From: Alteromonadaceae bacterium
Lineage (GTDB): Bacteria; Pseudomonadota; Gammaproteobacteria; Enterobacterales; Alteromonadaceae
Direction of reading: 5' to 3'
DNA: 36,580 bases
Assembly (NCBI GenBank): GCA_016765535.1
Contig: JAESPQ010000052.1
Location: 101,170-137,749 of the forward strand
The notes under the pieces: model-generated
Seen by the model: the letters and a program-made list of their open reading frames with translations, nothing else
Databases searched by the model: none
Told to the model about the DNA's origin: nothing
Shown here: positions 24,901 through 32,372 of the stretch, in pieces
Layout of the letters: every line of letters starts with the position of its first letter
How positions within the stretch are numbered: position 1 is the stretch's first letter
Made by a program: the position numbers and the translations under genes

Positions 24901-25065
24901 AATACCATCATGGATCATAGAAACATAGATAATTGGAATAGTAATATCTGGATTAGCTTCTTTAGCAATATTGGCATAGGTTATTGCACCAGAAATAAGT
25001 AATAACACAAAAATCATCAACACCGAGCGAGTGCGAGTTAAAGCGGCATCAATCAGAGCTAGCAT
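21934..25065 (-). CDS. RND efflux transporter permease (HAE-1/AcrB-like)
   Basis: Inner-membrane proton-driven export pump, 1043 residues, normal length. N-terminal helix MLALIDAALTRTRSVLMIFVLLL, then porter loops (NPDITIPIIYVSM; PMEKELKSIAGIKEM), the second six-helix bundle and C-terminal half with ARTGAQRLRPVM-type (RTGAQRLRPVMLTTITTVLG) signature. Odd: TM4 has Gly-Met-Leu-Val-Asp399-Gly400 where AcrB has Asp407-Asp408, and TM10 has VVNNNIVLIDTY where AcrB has Lys940, so the proton relay must differ from AcrB. Substrates cannot be told from sequence. The gene is 2 bp after the adaptor stop, one transcription unit. No TolC-type channel gene is present; an outer-membrane partner must be elsewhere. 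Confidence 0.92.
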   Translation of the reverse strand: MLALIDAALTRTRSVLMIFVLLLISGAITYANIAKEANPDITIPIIYVSMIHDGISPEDAERMLVRPMEKELKSIAGIKEMRASAGEGHASVTLEFIAGLDPKKALADVRDKVTLAKAKLPAETEEPEVHEVTMANQVPALTVILSGAVSERGLLTLARDLKDKIEGMQQVLEVTVGGDREDMVEILVDPLLMESYGLDQGDIYNLVERNNRLVPAGTLDTGKGRFAVKVPSVFENIQDLLDLPIKVDGERVITFADVSTVRRAYKDPTTFARLNGERSISLEVKKRSGENIIDTVNQVKALVNKEKQKWPNQVLIDYIGDQSKDVKETLNDLQSNVLSAVLMVVIVIIATLGARSALLVGLAIPGAFLTGILVLALAGLTVNIVVLFGLIMAVGMLVDGAIVVTEFADREMMEGTSKKLAYARAARRMAWPIISSTATTLAAFAPLMYWPGMMGEFMKYLPFTLIAVLSASLVMALVFVPVLGGLFGKPRVISAKEKQQIEQAEHGDVTQLTGFTGKYVRVLSHAIKHPWKILAATITGAILVMVLYANSGLGTIFFPKVEPPSASMIVRSPGDLSVREKDAVMRQIEQRILPMQEIESLYTLSGGRDQLGSFQVNFVNWQYRRSADDIIAEIHQRTDDIAGIDLEVRKNEGGPQGGKALKVELSSRYPQLLQGTLKTLKTALINNGQFTNIEDTGAKAGIEWQLKVNRKLAATYGADATLVGSAVQMVTNGLKLGEYRPDDVDDELDIRVRFPENKRDINRLDSLRIKTQSGLVPISSFVKRSAAKKVDTITRVDGKRVIQIAADLIPGAQLANELPKLKQELARLHIDPRVDIEIKGQNQDQQESQQFLVKAFGIALFVMAIILVTQFNSFYQAFLILSAVVFSTVGVFLALMIVQRPFGIVMGGIGVISLAGIVVNNNIVLIDTYNVLRREGYGVIDAVLRTGAQRLRPVMLTTITTVLGLMPMVLQVNLDFFNRTVVFGAPSTQWWAQLATAVAGGLAFATVLTLVLTPCLLVLRDKRKEKKVSNNVIEAKVKIKSVA

Positions 25066-25067
25066 AA

Positions 25068-26267
25068 TTATTCACCTTGACCTATTATCGCTTTTTTAAC
25101 TTGAGTCGCTTTTTTAACTTGAGTCGCTTTTTTAACTTGAGTCATTTTTTCAACTTTTTTCGCGGTTGATTGCAGTGCCTCAACAGCATCAACTTTATCA
25201 CCTGCACGAACAAAACCTTGCCCAAGTACAATAATATTGGCACTAGTGCCTAAGCCCGTTAACCAAATACCATCAGGCTCAGTTTTAACAATATTTATGG
25301 GGGTAAAGATAACTTTTTTATTAACAACCGATTTAACACCAATATTGCCTTGCTCATCTAATGCCAATAAAGCCGGAGAAAGTTTAATCGCATCAACTTG
25401 CTGTAAAGCAATATCTACTTCGCTACTTAAACCTGCGGTTAATTTACTATCAGAATTTTTTATGGAGACTTCTATTTTAAAGGTATTAGTGGCTTGATCA
25501 GCAACACTAGCAATGTAGCGCACTTTACCCTGAATATTAGTTTGATTGAGCAAATGAATATCTGCATTTTGATTAACAAAAAGCTGGTTAATTTGATTTT
25601 CAGTGACATAAGCGCGAATAACTAACGGGTTTAAATCAGCAATTAATGCAATATTATCACCCGACTTTACATAATCACCCACCTCAACATAACGATCGTT
25701 TAATATTCCAGAAAAAGGCGCTTTGACCACGGTATGCTCAACGGCAAGTTTAATACGTTTTAAATCAGCCTTAGCGGATTCAAGTGCGGCAAACGCTTGT
25801 GCTAATTTTGCTTGACCTTGATAACCTTTACGGTTTAATGCTTTCGCCCCTTTATATTCAATTTCTCTTTGGCTAAGTAATGCTTTTATGTAGGTAAGTT
25901 GCGCGTTTAAATCGTTAATATCAAGTTTAGCGACAATATCACCTTTATTAACAAAAGCACCTCGTTTTGCCATTACCGCAATAATTTTACCACTTATTTC
26001 TGCTCTTAATGTGGTTACACGATTAGGCTCAGTGCGACCATATAAAGCCACCGAGTCATGAATAGTTTGTGCTTGCATGGTTTTAACTTGAACTTTTGCA
26101 ATGGGTGCGTTTCGTTTCTGTTGAGTGTTTTTTTGATGTTTTGACGCAACATCTTTTGCTTGCATTGAGCCTGAAAACATCCATAACACCAGTAGCACAG
26201 TAATAGCAATCGCTAAAATGTAGGGACGTTCAGCTAACCAGCGGCGTTTTTTAGATAAAACAGACAT
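25068..26267 (-). CDS. RND efflux periplasmic adaptor (membrane fusion protein, HlyD/AcrA type)
   Basis: Links the inner-membrane permease to an outer-membrane channel. 399 residues: N-terminal anchor helix (PYILAIAITVLLVLWMF, not a lipobox), a lipoyl half ending GKIIAVMAKRGAFVNKGDIVAKLD, a coiled-coil hairpin (about 110-170), the second lipoyl half (VVKAPFSGILNDRYVEVGDYVKSGD) and a beta-barrel. The C-terminus carries three identical TQVKKA hexapeptides encoded by an 18-bp tandem repeat. The ATG start is preceded by ATCGAGAATCATA. It is the first gene of the adaptor-permease operon. The wide upstream gap (26268-26564) contains a candidate promoter, a long dyad and repeats. Confidence 0.9.
   Translation of the reverse strand: MSVLSKKRRWLAERPYILAIAITVLLVLWMFSGSMQAKDVASKHQKNTQQKRNAPIAKVQVKTMQAQTIHDSVALYGRTEPNRVTTLRAEISGKIIAVMAKRGAFVNKGDIVAKLDINDLNAQLTYIKALLSQREIEYKGAKALNRKGYQGQAKLAQAFAALESAKADLKRIKLAVEHTVVKAPFSGILNDRYVEVGDYVKSGDNIALIADLNPLVIRAYVTENQINQLFVNQNADIHLLNQTNIQGKVRYIASVADQATNTFKIEVSIKNSDSKLTAGLSSEVDIALQQVDAIKLSPALLALDEQGNIGVKSVVNKKVIFTPINIVKTEPDGIWLTGLGTSANIIVLGQGFVRAGDKVDAVEALQSTAKKVEKMTQVKKATQVKKATQVKKAIIGQGE
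25090..25143. repeat. 18-bp in-frame tandem repeat in adaptor gene
   Basis: Three exact copies of GCTTTTTTAACTTGAGTC (25090-25107, 25108-25125, 25126-25143). On the coding (minus) strand each encodes TQVKKA. Copy number can change without altering the frame. Confidence 0.95.
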
Positions 26268-26299
26268 TATGATTCTCGATAGTAAATTTTGATCGAAAT

Positions 26300-26308
26300 A
26301 TCATAACA
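26300..26308 (-). promoter_or_regulatory. Candidate extended -10 promoter of the efflux operon
   Basis: On the minus strand TGTTATGAT forms an extended -10 (TGnTATGAT; hexamer 26305-26300), about 33 bp before the adaptor start. The -35 is poor: TTGCTG lies at a 19-bp spacing. Located just downstream of the 13-bp dyad at 26342-26385. Confidence 0.35.
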
Positions 26309-26341
26309 GAAAAGTAGTACAGAACAGCAATAACAAAGATG

Positions 26342-26385
26342 CAACAAAATATTACCTAACTACACCCGTATATAATATTTTGTTG
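26342..26385. promoter_or_regulatory. Long dyad upstream of efflux operon (operator or hairpin)
   Basis: Perfect 13-bp inverted arms CAACAAAATATTA (26342-26354) and TAATATTTTGTTG (26373-26385), separated by 18 bases. The arms repeat with a 31-bp period, about three helical turns, as for paired operator half-sites. As RNA it would be an AT-rich hairpin with no T-tract, so a poor terminator for erpA. Regulatory role is an inference. Confidence 0.4.
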
Positions 26386-26475
26386 TTTTGCAAGAGTTAA
26401 ATTAACTACCCCGCGCCAAGGCTTTTCGCTCTGGCTCAAATTCGCTTCGCGAAGAGGGGTATAATATGACGTAAA

Positions 26476-26528
26476 TTGTAGGTCGGCATTTATGCCGTCA
26501 ACTTGATGGGCTAAAGCCCAACTTACAA
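26476..26528. repeat. MITE-like palindromic element (best-preserved copy)
   Basis: 53 bp: left end TTGTAGGT, hairpin CGGCATTTATGCCG (26484-26497), TCAACTTGAT, hairpin GGGCTAAAGCCC (26508-26519), right end ACTTACAA. Non-coding. It sits in the gap below erpA, flanked by GC-rich palindromic sequence (ACCCCGC at 26408-26414, GCGGGG at 26542-26547, and a CCGCGAGCGG hairpin) that looks like another, broken repeat. Nothing else gene-like is seen in 26386-26564. Confidence 0.65.
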
Positions 26529-26564
26529 AACGCCGCGAGCGGCGGGGAATAAAACCCGCTCAAA

Positions 26565-26906
26565 TTAAATAGAAAAAGAAGAACCACAACCACAGGTAGT
26601 TGTTGCATTAGGGTTATTAACTAAAAAACGAGAACCTTCTAAGCCTTCAATATAATCAACTTCGCCGTCGACTAAATACTGTAAGCTCATTGGATCAACC
26701 ACCATAGTAACACCTTGTTTTACTATGGTCATATCGCCATCATTAACTTTTTCATCAAAAGTAAATCCATACTGAAAACCTGAACAGCCACCACCCGTAA
26801 CATAAACGCGTAATTTAAGATTAGGGTTTTCTTCCTCGGTGATCAACGACAATACTTTTTTAGCTGCTGCATCGGAAAATTTGATCGGTAATTCTGGATT
26901 TGACAT
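26565..26906 (-). CDS. erpA: Iron-sulfur cluster insertion protein ErpA
   Basis: A-type carrier that delivers Fe-S clusters to apo-proteins such as the isoprenoid-synthesis enzymes IspG and IspH. 113 residues. The three cluster-binding cysteines are Cys41 ([12 protein letters not shown]), Cys105 and Cys107 (CGCGSSFSI). [17 protein letters not shown] and [18 protein letters not shown] match E. coli ErpA nearly residue for residue, which separates it from IscA and SufA. A single gene, 111 bp downstream of the DUF6776 gene on the same strand and near a CLC gene, echoing the E. coli clcA-erpA neighbourhood. Confidence 0.96.
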   Translation of the reverse strand: MSNPELPIKFSDAAAKKVLSLITEEENPNLKLRVYVTGGGCSGFQYGFTFDEKVNDGDMTIVKQGVTMVVDPMSLQYLVDGEVDYIEGLEGSRFLVNNPNATTTCGCGSSFSI

Positions 26907-27017
26907 GCGATTTCACTTTTTAATAACACAAGAAAATTAGCACAATGGCTAACAATAGGTAATTATCTTAAACCTGAGTATTTTAGTCAAGTATAGTTAA
27001 TAATTAAATTAGCAGTT

Positions 27018-27734
27018 TTAATTAACACGCCATGGATACTTTTTGTCTAAGCGGTGATACTTTTGCCATTTATTTTTCGACAATATCGCTGCAACCGTTA
27101 ATTGCTCAGGATTAAAGCCTTTAGGTAAACTAAATCCGCCTTCAATCATTTGAAAATATTGAAAATTAAACGATACTCTTTTTTTAGATATTTTAGCTAT
27201 TTTAATTAAATCAAGTTTAGTGGGTTTGTTATTTAAGCTACCTAACGCCGATAGTTTAATATATCCCTTGGCGTAACGTTTTTTCTTATTTTGCTGAACT
27301 AACACCAACTGAAAACGATAATGATTTTGACTCTTTGTCGCGTAAATAGTTAAGTTATCAATAACTACGCCTTCAGCTTGTTTTTCTGGTGCCATCACTT
27401 TTTCATAAAAGCCTAACTCTTTTTTTACTTTAAAATGAGCTGCTTCAATTTTGTGCAGCATAGCAATAGATTTTTGATTTGCCATGCGTTCAATCTCAAG
27501 CTCTATTTCTAGGGTATTAATTTGATCTATATTTTTTTCTTGCTCTTGATAAAGCTCATGTAAACGCATGTCTTGCTGGGCAATAGAGGTTTGTTGATAA
27601 CTATGATAAAAATTACCAAAACGATAACCAATGTATAAAAATAAAGCGCAAAAAATCAACACAAAAAATGCTGATTTAAAGGTGCCTAAACGAAGAAATA
27701 TAGATTTAAGATTAATTTTTGCTAACCAATTCAT
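27018..27734 (-). CDS. DUF6776-like membrane-anchored coiled-coil protein
   Basis: 238 residues, function unknown. One N-terminal membrane helix (about 20-40: SAFFVLIFCALFLYIGYRFG), a coiled coil about 50-110 (QEQEKNIDQINTLEIELEIE), then a beta-rich C-terminal domain starting near FYEKVMAPEKQAEGVVIDNL. Predicted topology: short cytoplasmic N-terminus and periplasmic bulk. Its place beside erpA is shared with Alteromonadales relatives, as far as I recall. It shares a 49-bp divergent intergenic region with the CLC gene, so their promoters must overlap or lie inside it. Confidence 0.65.
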   Translation of the reverse strand: MNWLAKINLKSIFLRLGTFKSAFFVLIFCALFLYIGYRFGNFYHSYQQTSIAQQDMRLHELYQEQEKNIDQINTLEIELEIERMANQKSIAMLHKIEAAHFKVKKELGFYEKVMAPEKQAEGVVIDNLTIYATKSQNHYRFQLVLVQQNKKKRYAKGYIKLSALGSLNNKPTKLDLIKIAKISKKRVSFNFQYFQMIEGGFSLPKGFNPEQLTVAAILSKNKWQKYHRLDKKYPWRVN

Positions 27735-27783
27735 TATTAACGTATTATATTAGAGTTCTTTTTATTATTATGATAAAACCGCT

Positions 27784-29457
27784 ATGGTATATTTTTCTTC
27801 CTTTAAAAAACAATTAGCGTCACCTAAATTATCGTGGCAATTATGCTTGCTCGCTATTGTAGGCGGTTTATCCGCTGCAATGTTAATTGTACTTTTTACC
27901 TTTACCATACAATTTATTCAACAATTATATTTAGAGAATCACGACAACTATACCAGTTTAGATACATTAAGTCGTTTTGATTTACCAATAATTGGCGCAT
28001 TAGTGATATTATTTTTTAGTTGGCTCACTGGATACAAATATCAAAGAACAGGGATCCCCTTTGTATTACATCGACTTAAAATAGCTTACGGCGCTATTCC
28101 TTTTCGTAATACTTTTCACCAATTTATTGGTGGTGCAGTGTCTTTATCAACAGGTTTTTCCGTCGGTAAAGAAGGCCCCGTAGTACATTTAGGTGCCGCC
28201 GCCAGTAGTTTTGTTGGCGTAAAGCTCGCTTTACCTAATAATAGCATTCGTACTTTATGTGCTTGCGGTATTGCTGCGGGCATAGCAGCAAGCTTTAATA
28301 CCCCTATAGCGGCAGTGCTTTTTGTGATGGAAGTTATTTTACGCGAATACGACATGCAAATGTTTATTCCGATAATGCTAGCGGCCATTATGGGATCTAT
28401 GGTCACTAGCACTATTTTTGGTAAAAACCACGATTATGAATTTATTAGTCAAATAATGATTAATCATCAAGACTTTTTACTGTTAATTTTACTGGGTATA
28501 ATTCTTGGTGTATTAGCTGCTTTATTTAATCATATTATTACCCGAACCATTAAGCGTTTTGAAAAATATCATATTTTTACTCGTCTTATGGTCGCCGCAT
28601 TAATCACAGGATGTTTAGGGTTTGTTGTGCCACATGCCATGGGAACAGGTACTAGTGCTGTAGCGTTTGCCGTTAATGGTCACGAACCATTACTACTCAT
28701 TTTTAGCTTACTCGCTGCAAAATTTTTAATGACCGTATTAGTGATCGGTTTAGGCATGCCTGGAGGAATAGTCGGACCTATTATCGCTATTGGCGCAGTG
28801 GGTGGCGTCTTTGGTAGCTTATTATTAGGTTTTATTATTCCCGGTAATTATATTGCTAGCGACTTTGCCTTAATGGGTATGGCTGGTTTTTTAGCCGCCA
28901 CACTAAATGCTCCTTTAGCAGCACTATTAACGGTAGTTGAGCTATCAAATCAGTTAGATATTATGCTACCCGCGATGATAGTAATAGCTTCCTCATGCTT
29001 AATCTCTGGACAGTTATTTAAAAGCAAATCAGTATTTGCTATGCAGCTTGATATTCAAAATCTTGTTTATCGAAAACCGCCAATTGAAACCGCATTACAG
29101 CGAGTTGGTGTGCTCAGTCAAATGAACGATAAGGTAACATTATTAGATTGTTTTCCGAATACAAATGAACGCCTTAATAATACAACAAAAAACGAACCTA
29201 TTATCGTTAAAACGGGCGATGGTTATCACACTAGCTATTATTGGTTAGAAGAAAAATTTAACGACTTAAACCCGAATAATCCGCCCTATTGCCAACATAA
29301 ATTAATTCCTTTGTTTAGCCAAGCAACCTTAGCAGAGGCTTATTTATTATTGTTACATCAACGCAATGGCGCGGTTTATATTCATGATCAAAACGAACAT
29401 GACTTTCTCGGTATTATTACCTTTGAGCAAATTAAAAAACATTTATTATCCGGATAA
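27784..29457 (+). CDS. CLC-family chloride channel/transporter with degenerate CBS tail
   Basis: Inner-membrane anion pathway, 557 residues. Signature filters: TGIP (89-92), GKEGP with gating Glu130 (the ClC-ec1 Glu148 position), and GGIVGP near 327-332. About ten to eleven membrane helices to residue 415, then a cytosolic tail. Its last about 45 residues (SQATLAEAYLLLLHQRNG; FLGIITFEQIKKHL) look like one CBS half; the first half is poorly conserved. Odd: at the proton-glutamate site ClC-ec1 has FIIEEMR, here FVMEVIL, so Glu203 is replaced by Val184, as in vertebrate CLC channels. Whether it is a channel, an uncoupled exchanger or a fluoride/other-anion form cannot be settled here. hemJ follows 22 bp later. 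Confidence 0.9.
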   Translation: MVYFSSFKKQLASPKLSWQLCLLAIVGGLSAAMLIVLFTFTIQFIQQLYLENHDNYTSLDTLSRFDLPIIGALVILFFSWLTGYKYQRTGIPFVLHRLKIAYGAIPFRNTFHQFIGGAVSLSTGFSVGKEGPVVHLGAAASSFVGVKLALPNNSIRTLCACGIAAGIAASFNTPIAAVLFVMEVILREYDMQMFIPIMLAAIMGSMVTSTIFGKNHDYEFISQIMINHQDFLLLILLGIILGVLAALFNHIITRTIKRFEKYHIFTRLMVAALITGCLGFVVPHAMGTGTSAVAFAVNGHEPLLLIFSLLAAKFLMTVLVIGLGMPGGIVGPIIAIGAVGGVFGSLLLGFIIPGNYIASDFALMGMAGFLAATLNAPLAALLTVVELSNQLDIMLPAMIVIASSCLISGQLFKSKSVFAMQLDIQNLVYRKPPIETALQRVGVLSQMNDKVTLLDCFPNTNERLNNTTKNEPIIVKTGDGYHTSYYWLEEKFNDLNPNNPPYCQHKLIPLFSQATLAEAYLLLLHQRNGAVYIHDQNEHDFLGIITFEQIKKHLLSG

Positions 29458-29479
29458 CCTTTAACGGGGAAAAACATTT

Positions 29480-29914
29480 ATGACAACAATTTTATGGTTA
29501 AAAGCCTTTCATGTTATTTTTATGGTCGCTTGGTTTGCTGGCATCTTTTATTTACCACGCTTATTTGTGAATCATGCAGAAACGCAATCCACTGAAATTG
29601 CTGAACACTTAAAAGGCATGGAAAAACGCCTACTTTATTTTATTACCCCTTTCGCTATTTTAACGGTAGGTTTAGGCATAGCATTAATTTATCAATACGG
29701 TTTAACGTGGTTTCGCCATGCCACTTGGCTACACATAAAGCTAACTTTAGTGATTTTATTACTGGCTTATCATGGTTATTGTTTTCATTTAGTTAAGGTA
29801 TTTCAACAAAATAAAAATACTCGTTCAGGAAAGTTTTATCGTATTTTTAATGAGATCCCTGTGATAGTTTTATTTATTATTATTATTTTGGCGTATGTAA
29901 AACCTGTAATATGA
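29480..29914 (+). CDS. hemJ: Protoporphyrinogen oxidase HemJ (CopD-like)
   Basis: Membrane enzyme oxidising protoporphyrinogen IX to protoporphyrin IX, the penultimate heme step, in organisms without HemG/HemY. 144 residues with four hydrophobic segments. Conserved His11 (WLKAFHVIFMVAWFAG) and Lys87 (WLHIKLTLV) match the essential His and Lys of the family. FYLPRLFV.HA, M(E)KRLLYFI, LAYHGYC and FNEIPV are the other HemJ marks. Good AACGGGGAAAA leader before the ATG. Co-directional with the CLC gene, 22 bp apart, likely one transcript ended by the hairpin after it. Confidence 0.9.
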   Translation: MTTILWLKAFHVIFMVAWFAGIFYLPRLFVNHAETQSTEIAEHLKGMEKRLLYFITPFAILTVGLGIALIYQYGLTWFRHATWLHIKLTLVILLLAYHGYCFHLVKVFQQNKNTRSGKFYRIFNEIPVIVLFIIIILAYVKPVI

Positions 29915-29940
29915 AAACTTCAAAAATAAGCTGAAACTAA

Positions 29941-30005
29941 TTAGCGAGCTAAAGAAAAATACGATATCATTAGCCTTTGTGAATTTTTCTTTCGCTAATT
30001 TTCTT
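29941..30005 (+). terminator. Terminator after hemJ
   Basis: Left arm TTAGCGA-gct-AAAGAAAAAT (29941-29960), right arm ATTTTTCTTTCGCTAA (29983-29998), pairing over 16 bp with a 3-base bulge, followed by a T-rich tract. Loop 22 bases. It separates clc-hemJ from lptD. Confidence 0.6.
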
Positions 30006-30010
30006 TTATC

Positions 30011-30039
30011 TTGGTTTTAAACTTGCTATTTTTTATACT
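30011..30039 (+). promoter_or_regulatory. Candidate promoter of the lptD-apaH operon
   Basis: TTGGTT (30011-30016), 17-bp spacer, TATACT (30034-30039), 25 bp before the lptD ATG at 30065. The -10 is within a dyad CTTGCTA (30022-30028) / TAGCAAG (30040-30046), a possible operator. No sigma-E consensus is evident. Confidence 0.45.
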
Positions 30040-30064
30040 TAGCAAGTAATTTTGCGGACAATAA

Positions 30065-32359
30065 ATGCATTTTCATCCTACTAATTTTTCATCTATACTT
30101 GCGCTTTGTTCGCTAACATTTTACCTCTTTACTATTCCCGCTTTTGCTGAACAACAAGGTATTGCAGATACTTGCCCAGTAAAAAGCTTTGCTAAAATCA
30201 ACGCTACAAAAAAAATTACTGACATTAATGCTATTACGATTGTCAGTAAATCTTCAAGTATTATCAGAAATGAACTTGCACATTTTTCAGGCGATGTGGT
30301 ATTAATCAATAAAGATCAACGTATAAGCGCTCAACAATTAGAGTTTAACCGTTTAAAAGAAAGTTTTAATGCTCAAGGTAATATTCATTATCAAGCCGAC
30401 AGTATTGATATATTAGCGAAAAGTATTACTGCTAACAATAATCAACAAGCAACCGTGTTAACAGGGGCATCTTATCAATTAGCCAATAACCCCGCTCATG
30501 GTAGTGCAAAGAAACTAACTATTAGTGCTAAGGGCGATTTAATTTTAAAGGACTCTTCGTTTACCACTTGCCAGCAAGTTCAACCTGATTGGTTGCTTGA
30601 AGCGAGTAAAATTTACATTTCTACCCGTAAAAATCGTGGTGAAGCCTATAATGCAAAATTGAAATTTTTTGGCGTACCGGTTTTTTATATTCCTTATTTT
30701 TCATTTCCTGTCACCAATGAGCGTAAATCAGGTTTGTTATATCCCAAAATAGGATCGTCTAACCGTGCGGGGTTAAAAATAGCCACACCTTATTACATTA
30801 ATATTGCTAAAAACATGGATGCCACCATTACCCCTAAATACATGTCGAAACGTGGTGTACAATTATTAACTGAATTTCGCTATTTATCGAACTTACAATC
30901 GGGTGTCATTAATTTAGAATATTTGAATAAAGATCAAAGTTTAAACAACAATAACGACGCTCGTTACCTTGCTCGTATTCAGCATACAGGCACTTTTGCT
31001 GATAATTTTCGTGTTTATGTTGATTACACCACTATTAGTGACGATAACTATTTGGTGGATATAGAAAGTGATCATTACAGTTCTAATGATGCCTATTTAT
31101 ACCAAGTAGGCGAGTTATCCTACTTTACTGATAACTGGCAAGCCACGGTAAAACTGCAAGATTTCGAAGTATTAGGTGATCACGTGCAAAGTTATCGCAC
31201 CGTACCACAAATAGAGTTTAATCATTTTCAAGAATTGTCTTTTTTAAATAGTAGCTTTGATATTTATTCTGAATTTAGCCGTTTTGAAACACCTGATGTT
31301 AATTTACCTACGGCTAATCGTTATCATATTGAAGCAGGGTTCAATATACCTATTTCTAGTCCTGCATGGTTTTTAAACTCAGAATTTAAAGTGTTGCAAA
31401 CCTATTATCAGCAAGAACGACTTAATAGCAACAGCACTCTTGCTAAAAATGTTAGTCGTACCCTACCAAAAGTACGAATACATGGCGGCATTAATTTAGA
31501 TCGAGAACTTAGCTATTTTAACAGTAATTTAACACAAACCTTAGAGCCGCAAATTCAATATTTATATATTACCGACAAAGATCAAAGTAATATTGGCATA
31601 TACGATACCACGCCATTACAAGATGATTATAACGGCTTGTTTCGCTCGCAACGTTTCAGTGGGTTAGACCGAATAGCCGCAGCTAATCAATTTTCATGGG
31701 GTTTAACTAGCCGAATTTTATCCGCCAGCAATAAAGAAATATTTCGCTTAAGTGTTGGTAAAATTTTGTATCTAAATAATAGTAACCCTATTCCTAAAAG
31801 TAGCCAAAATAATTCCACGGCTAGTGCTAGCCAATCAGCCTTAGCGGGCGATGTGTTCTATCAAATAAACAATAAATGGCAACTCGGTGGCGACATCCAA
31901 TACGATACAGAATTAGGGCTAACCAACAAAAGCCAAGCCAATATAGATTACCAATATACAAAAAATCATTTAATTCAATTGAACCATAGGTTCAGTCGCA
32001 GTGTCACAGATAACAAAATAGAACAAGTATCACTTTTAGCCAGTGGAAAAATTAATAAAGACTGGCAATTTGTCGCACGTTTAACCAAAGATTTAATACA
32101 CCGTCGTAGCATTGAAACTTATGCAGGCTTACAATACGAAAGTTGTTGTTGGGCGCTTAGGTTTGCTTACCACCGTAATATTAACTCAAAAATTGACGAA
32201 CAAGTTTTATTTAATCAACCTCATGATGAATTTGATTCAGGCTTTATGTTACAATTCGTCATTAAAGGTTTAGGTGGTCAGCAATCATCTGTTGGCATTG
32301 AAGATATGTTTAATTCAAGTATATTTGGTTATAAACGCCCATACTTCCTCAATAATTGA
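30065..32359 (+). CDS. lptD: LPS-assembly outer-membrane protein LptD
   Basis: Outer-membrane barrel which, with LptE, inserts lipopolysaccharide into the outer leaflet. 764 residues. Signal peptide to about 29 (FTIPAFA|EQQ). N-terminal beta-jellyroll (OstA-like; FSGDVVLINKDQRISAQQLEFNR) at about 50-200, then the 26-strand barrel, with FGVPVFYIPYFSFPVTNERKSGLL split at the usual plug/junction position. Four disulfide cysteines of the E. coli scheme are present: Cys37, Cys169 and the adjacent pair Cys694-Cys695 (YESCCWALR). First gene of the run lptD-surA-pdxA-rsmA-apaH; hemJ rather than djlA lies upstream. Confidence 0.95.
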   Translation: MHFHPTNFSSILALCSLTFYLFTIPAFAEQQGIADTCPVKSFAKINATKKITDINAITIVSKSSSIIRNELAHFSGDVVLINKDQRISAQQLEFNRLKESFNAQGNIHYQADSIDILAKSITANNNQQATVLTGASYQLANNPAHGSAKKLTISAKGDLILKDSSFTTCQQVQPDWLLEASKIYISTRKNRGEAYNAKLKFFGVPVFYIPYFSFPVTNERKSGLLYPKIGSSNRAGLKIATPYYINIAKNMDATITPKYMSKRGVQLLTEFRYLSNLQSGVINLEYLNKDQSLNNNNDARYLARIQHTGTFADNFRVYVDYTTISDDNYLVDIESDHYSSNDAYLYQVGELSYFTDNWQATVKLQDFEVLGDHVQSYRTVPQIEFNHFQELSFLNSSFDIYSEFSRFETPDVNLPTANRYHIEAGFNIPISSPAWFLNSEFKVLQTYYQQERLNSNSTLAKNVSRTLPKVRIHGGINLDRELSYFNSNLTQTLEPQIQYLYITDKDQSNIGIYDTTPLQDDYNGLFRSQRFSGLDRIAAANQFSWGLTSRILSASNKEIFRLSVGKILYLNNSNPIPKSSQNNSTASASQSALAGDVFYQINNKWQLGGDIQYDTELGLTNKSQANIDYQYTKNHLIQLNHRFSRSVTDNKIEQVSLLASGKINKDWQFVARLTKDLIHRRSIETYAGLQYESCCWALRFAYHRNINSKIDEQVLFNQPHDEFDSGFMLQFVIKGLGGQQSSVGIEDMFNSSIFGYKRPYFLNN

Positions 32360-32372
32360 TAAAGAAAATTAA

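Noticed and set aside
26408-26547. Composite mobile element bounded by ACCCCGC/GCGGGG around the 26476 repeat
   Set aside because: The outer arms are only 6-7 bp and GC-rich, and there is no duplication or coding content; reported only as flanking repeat debris.
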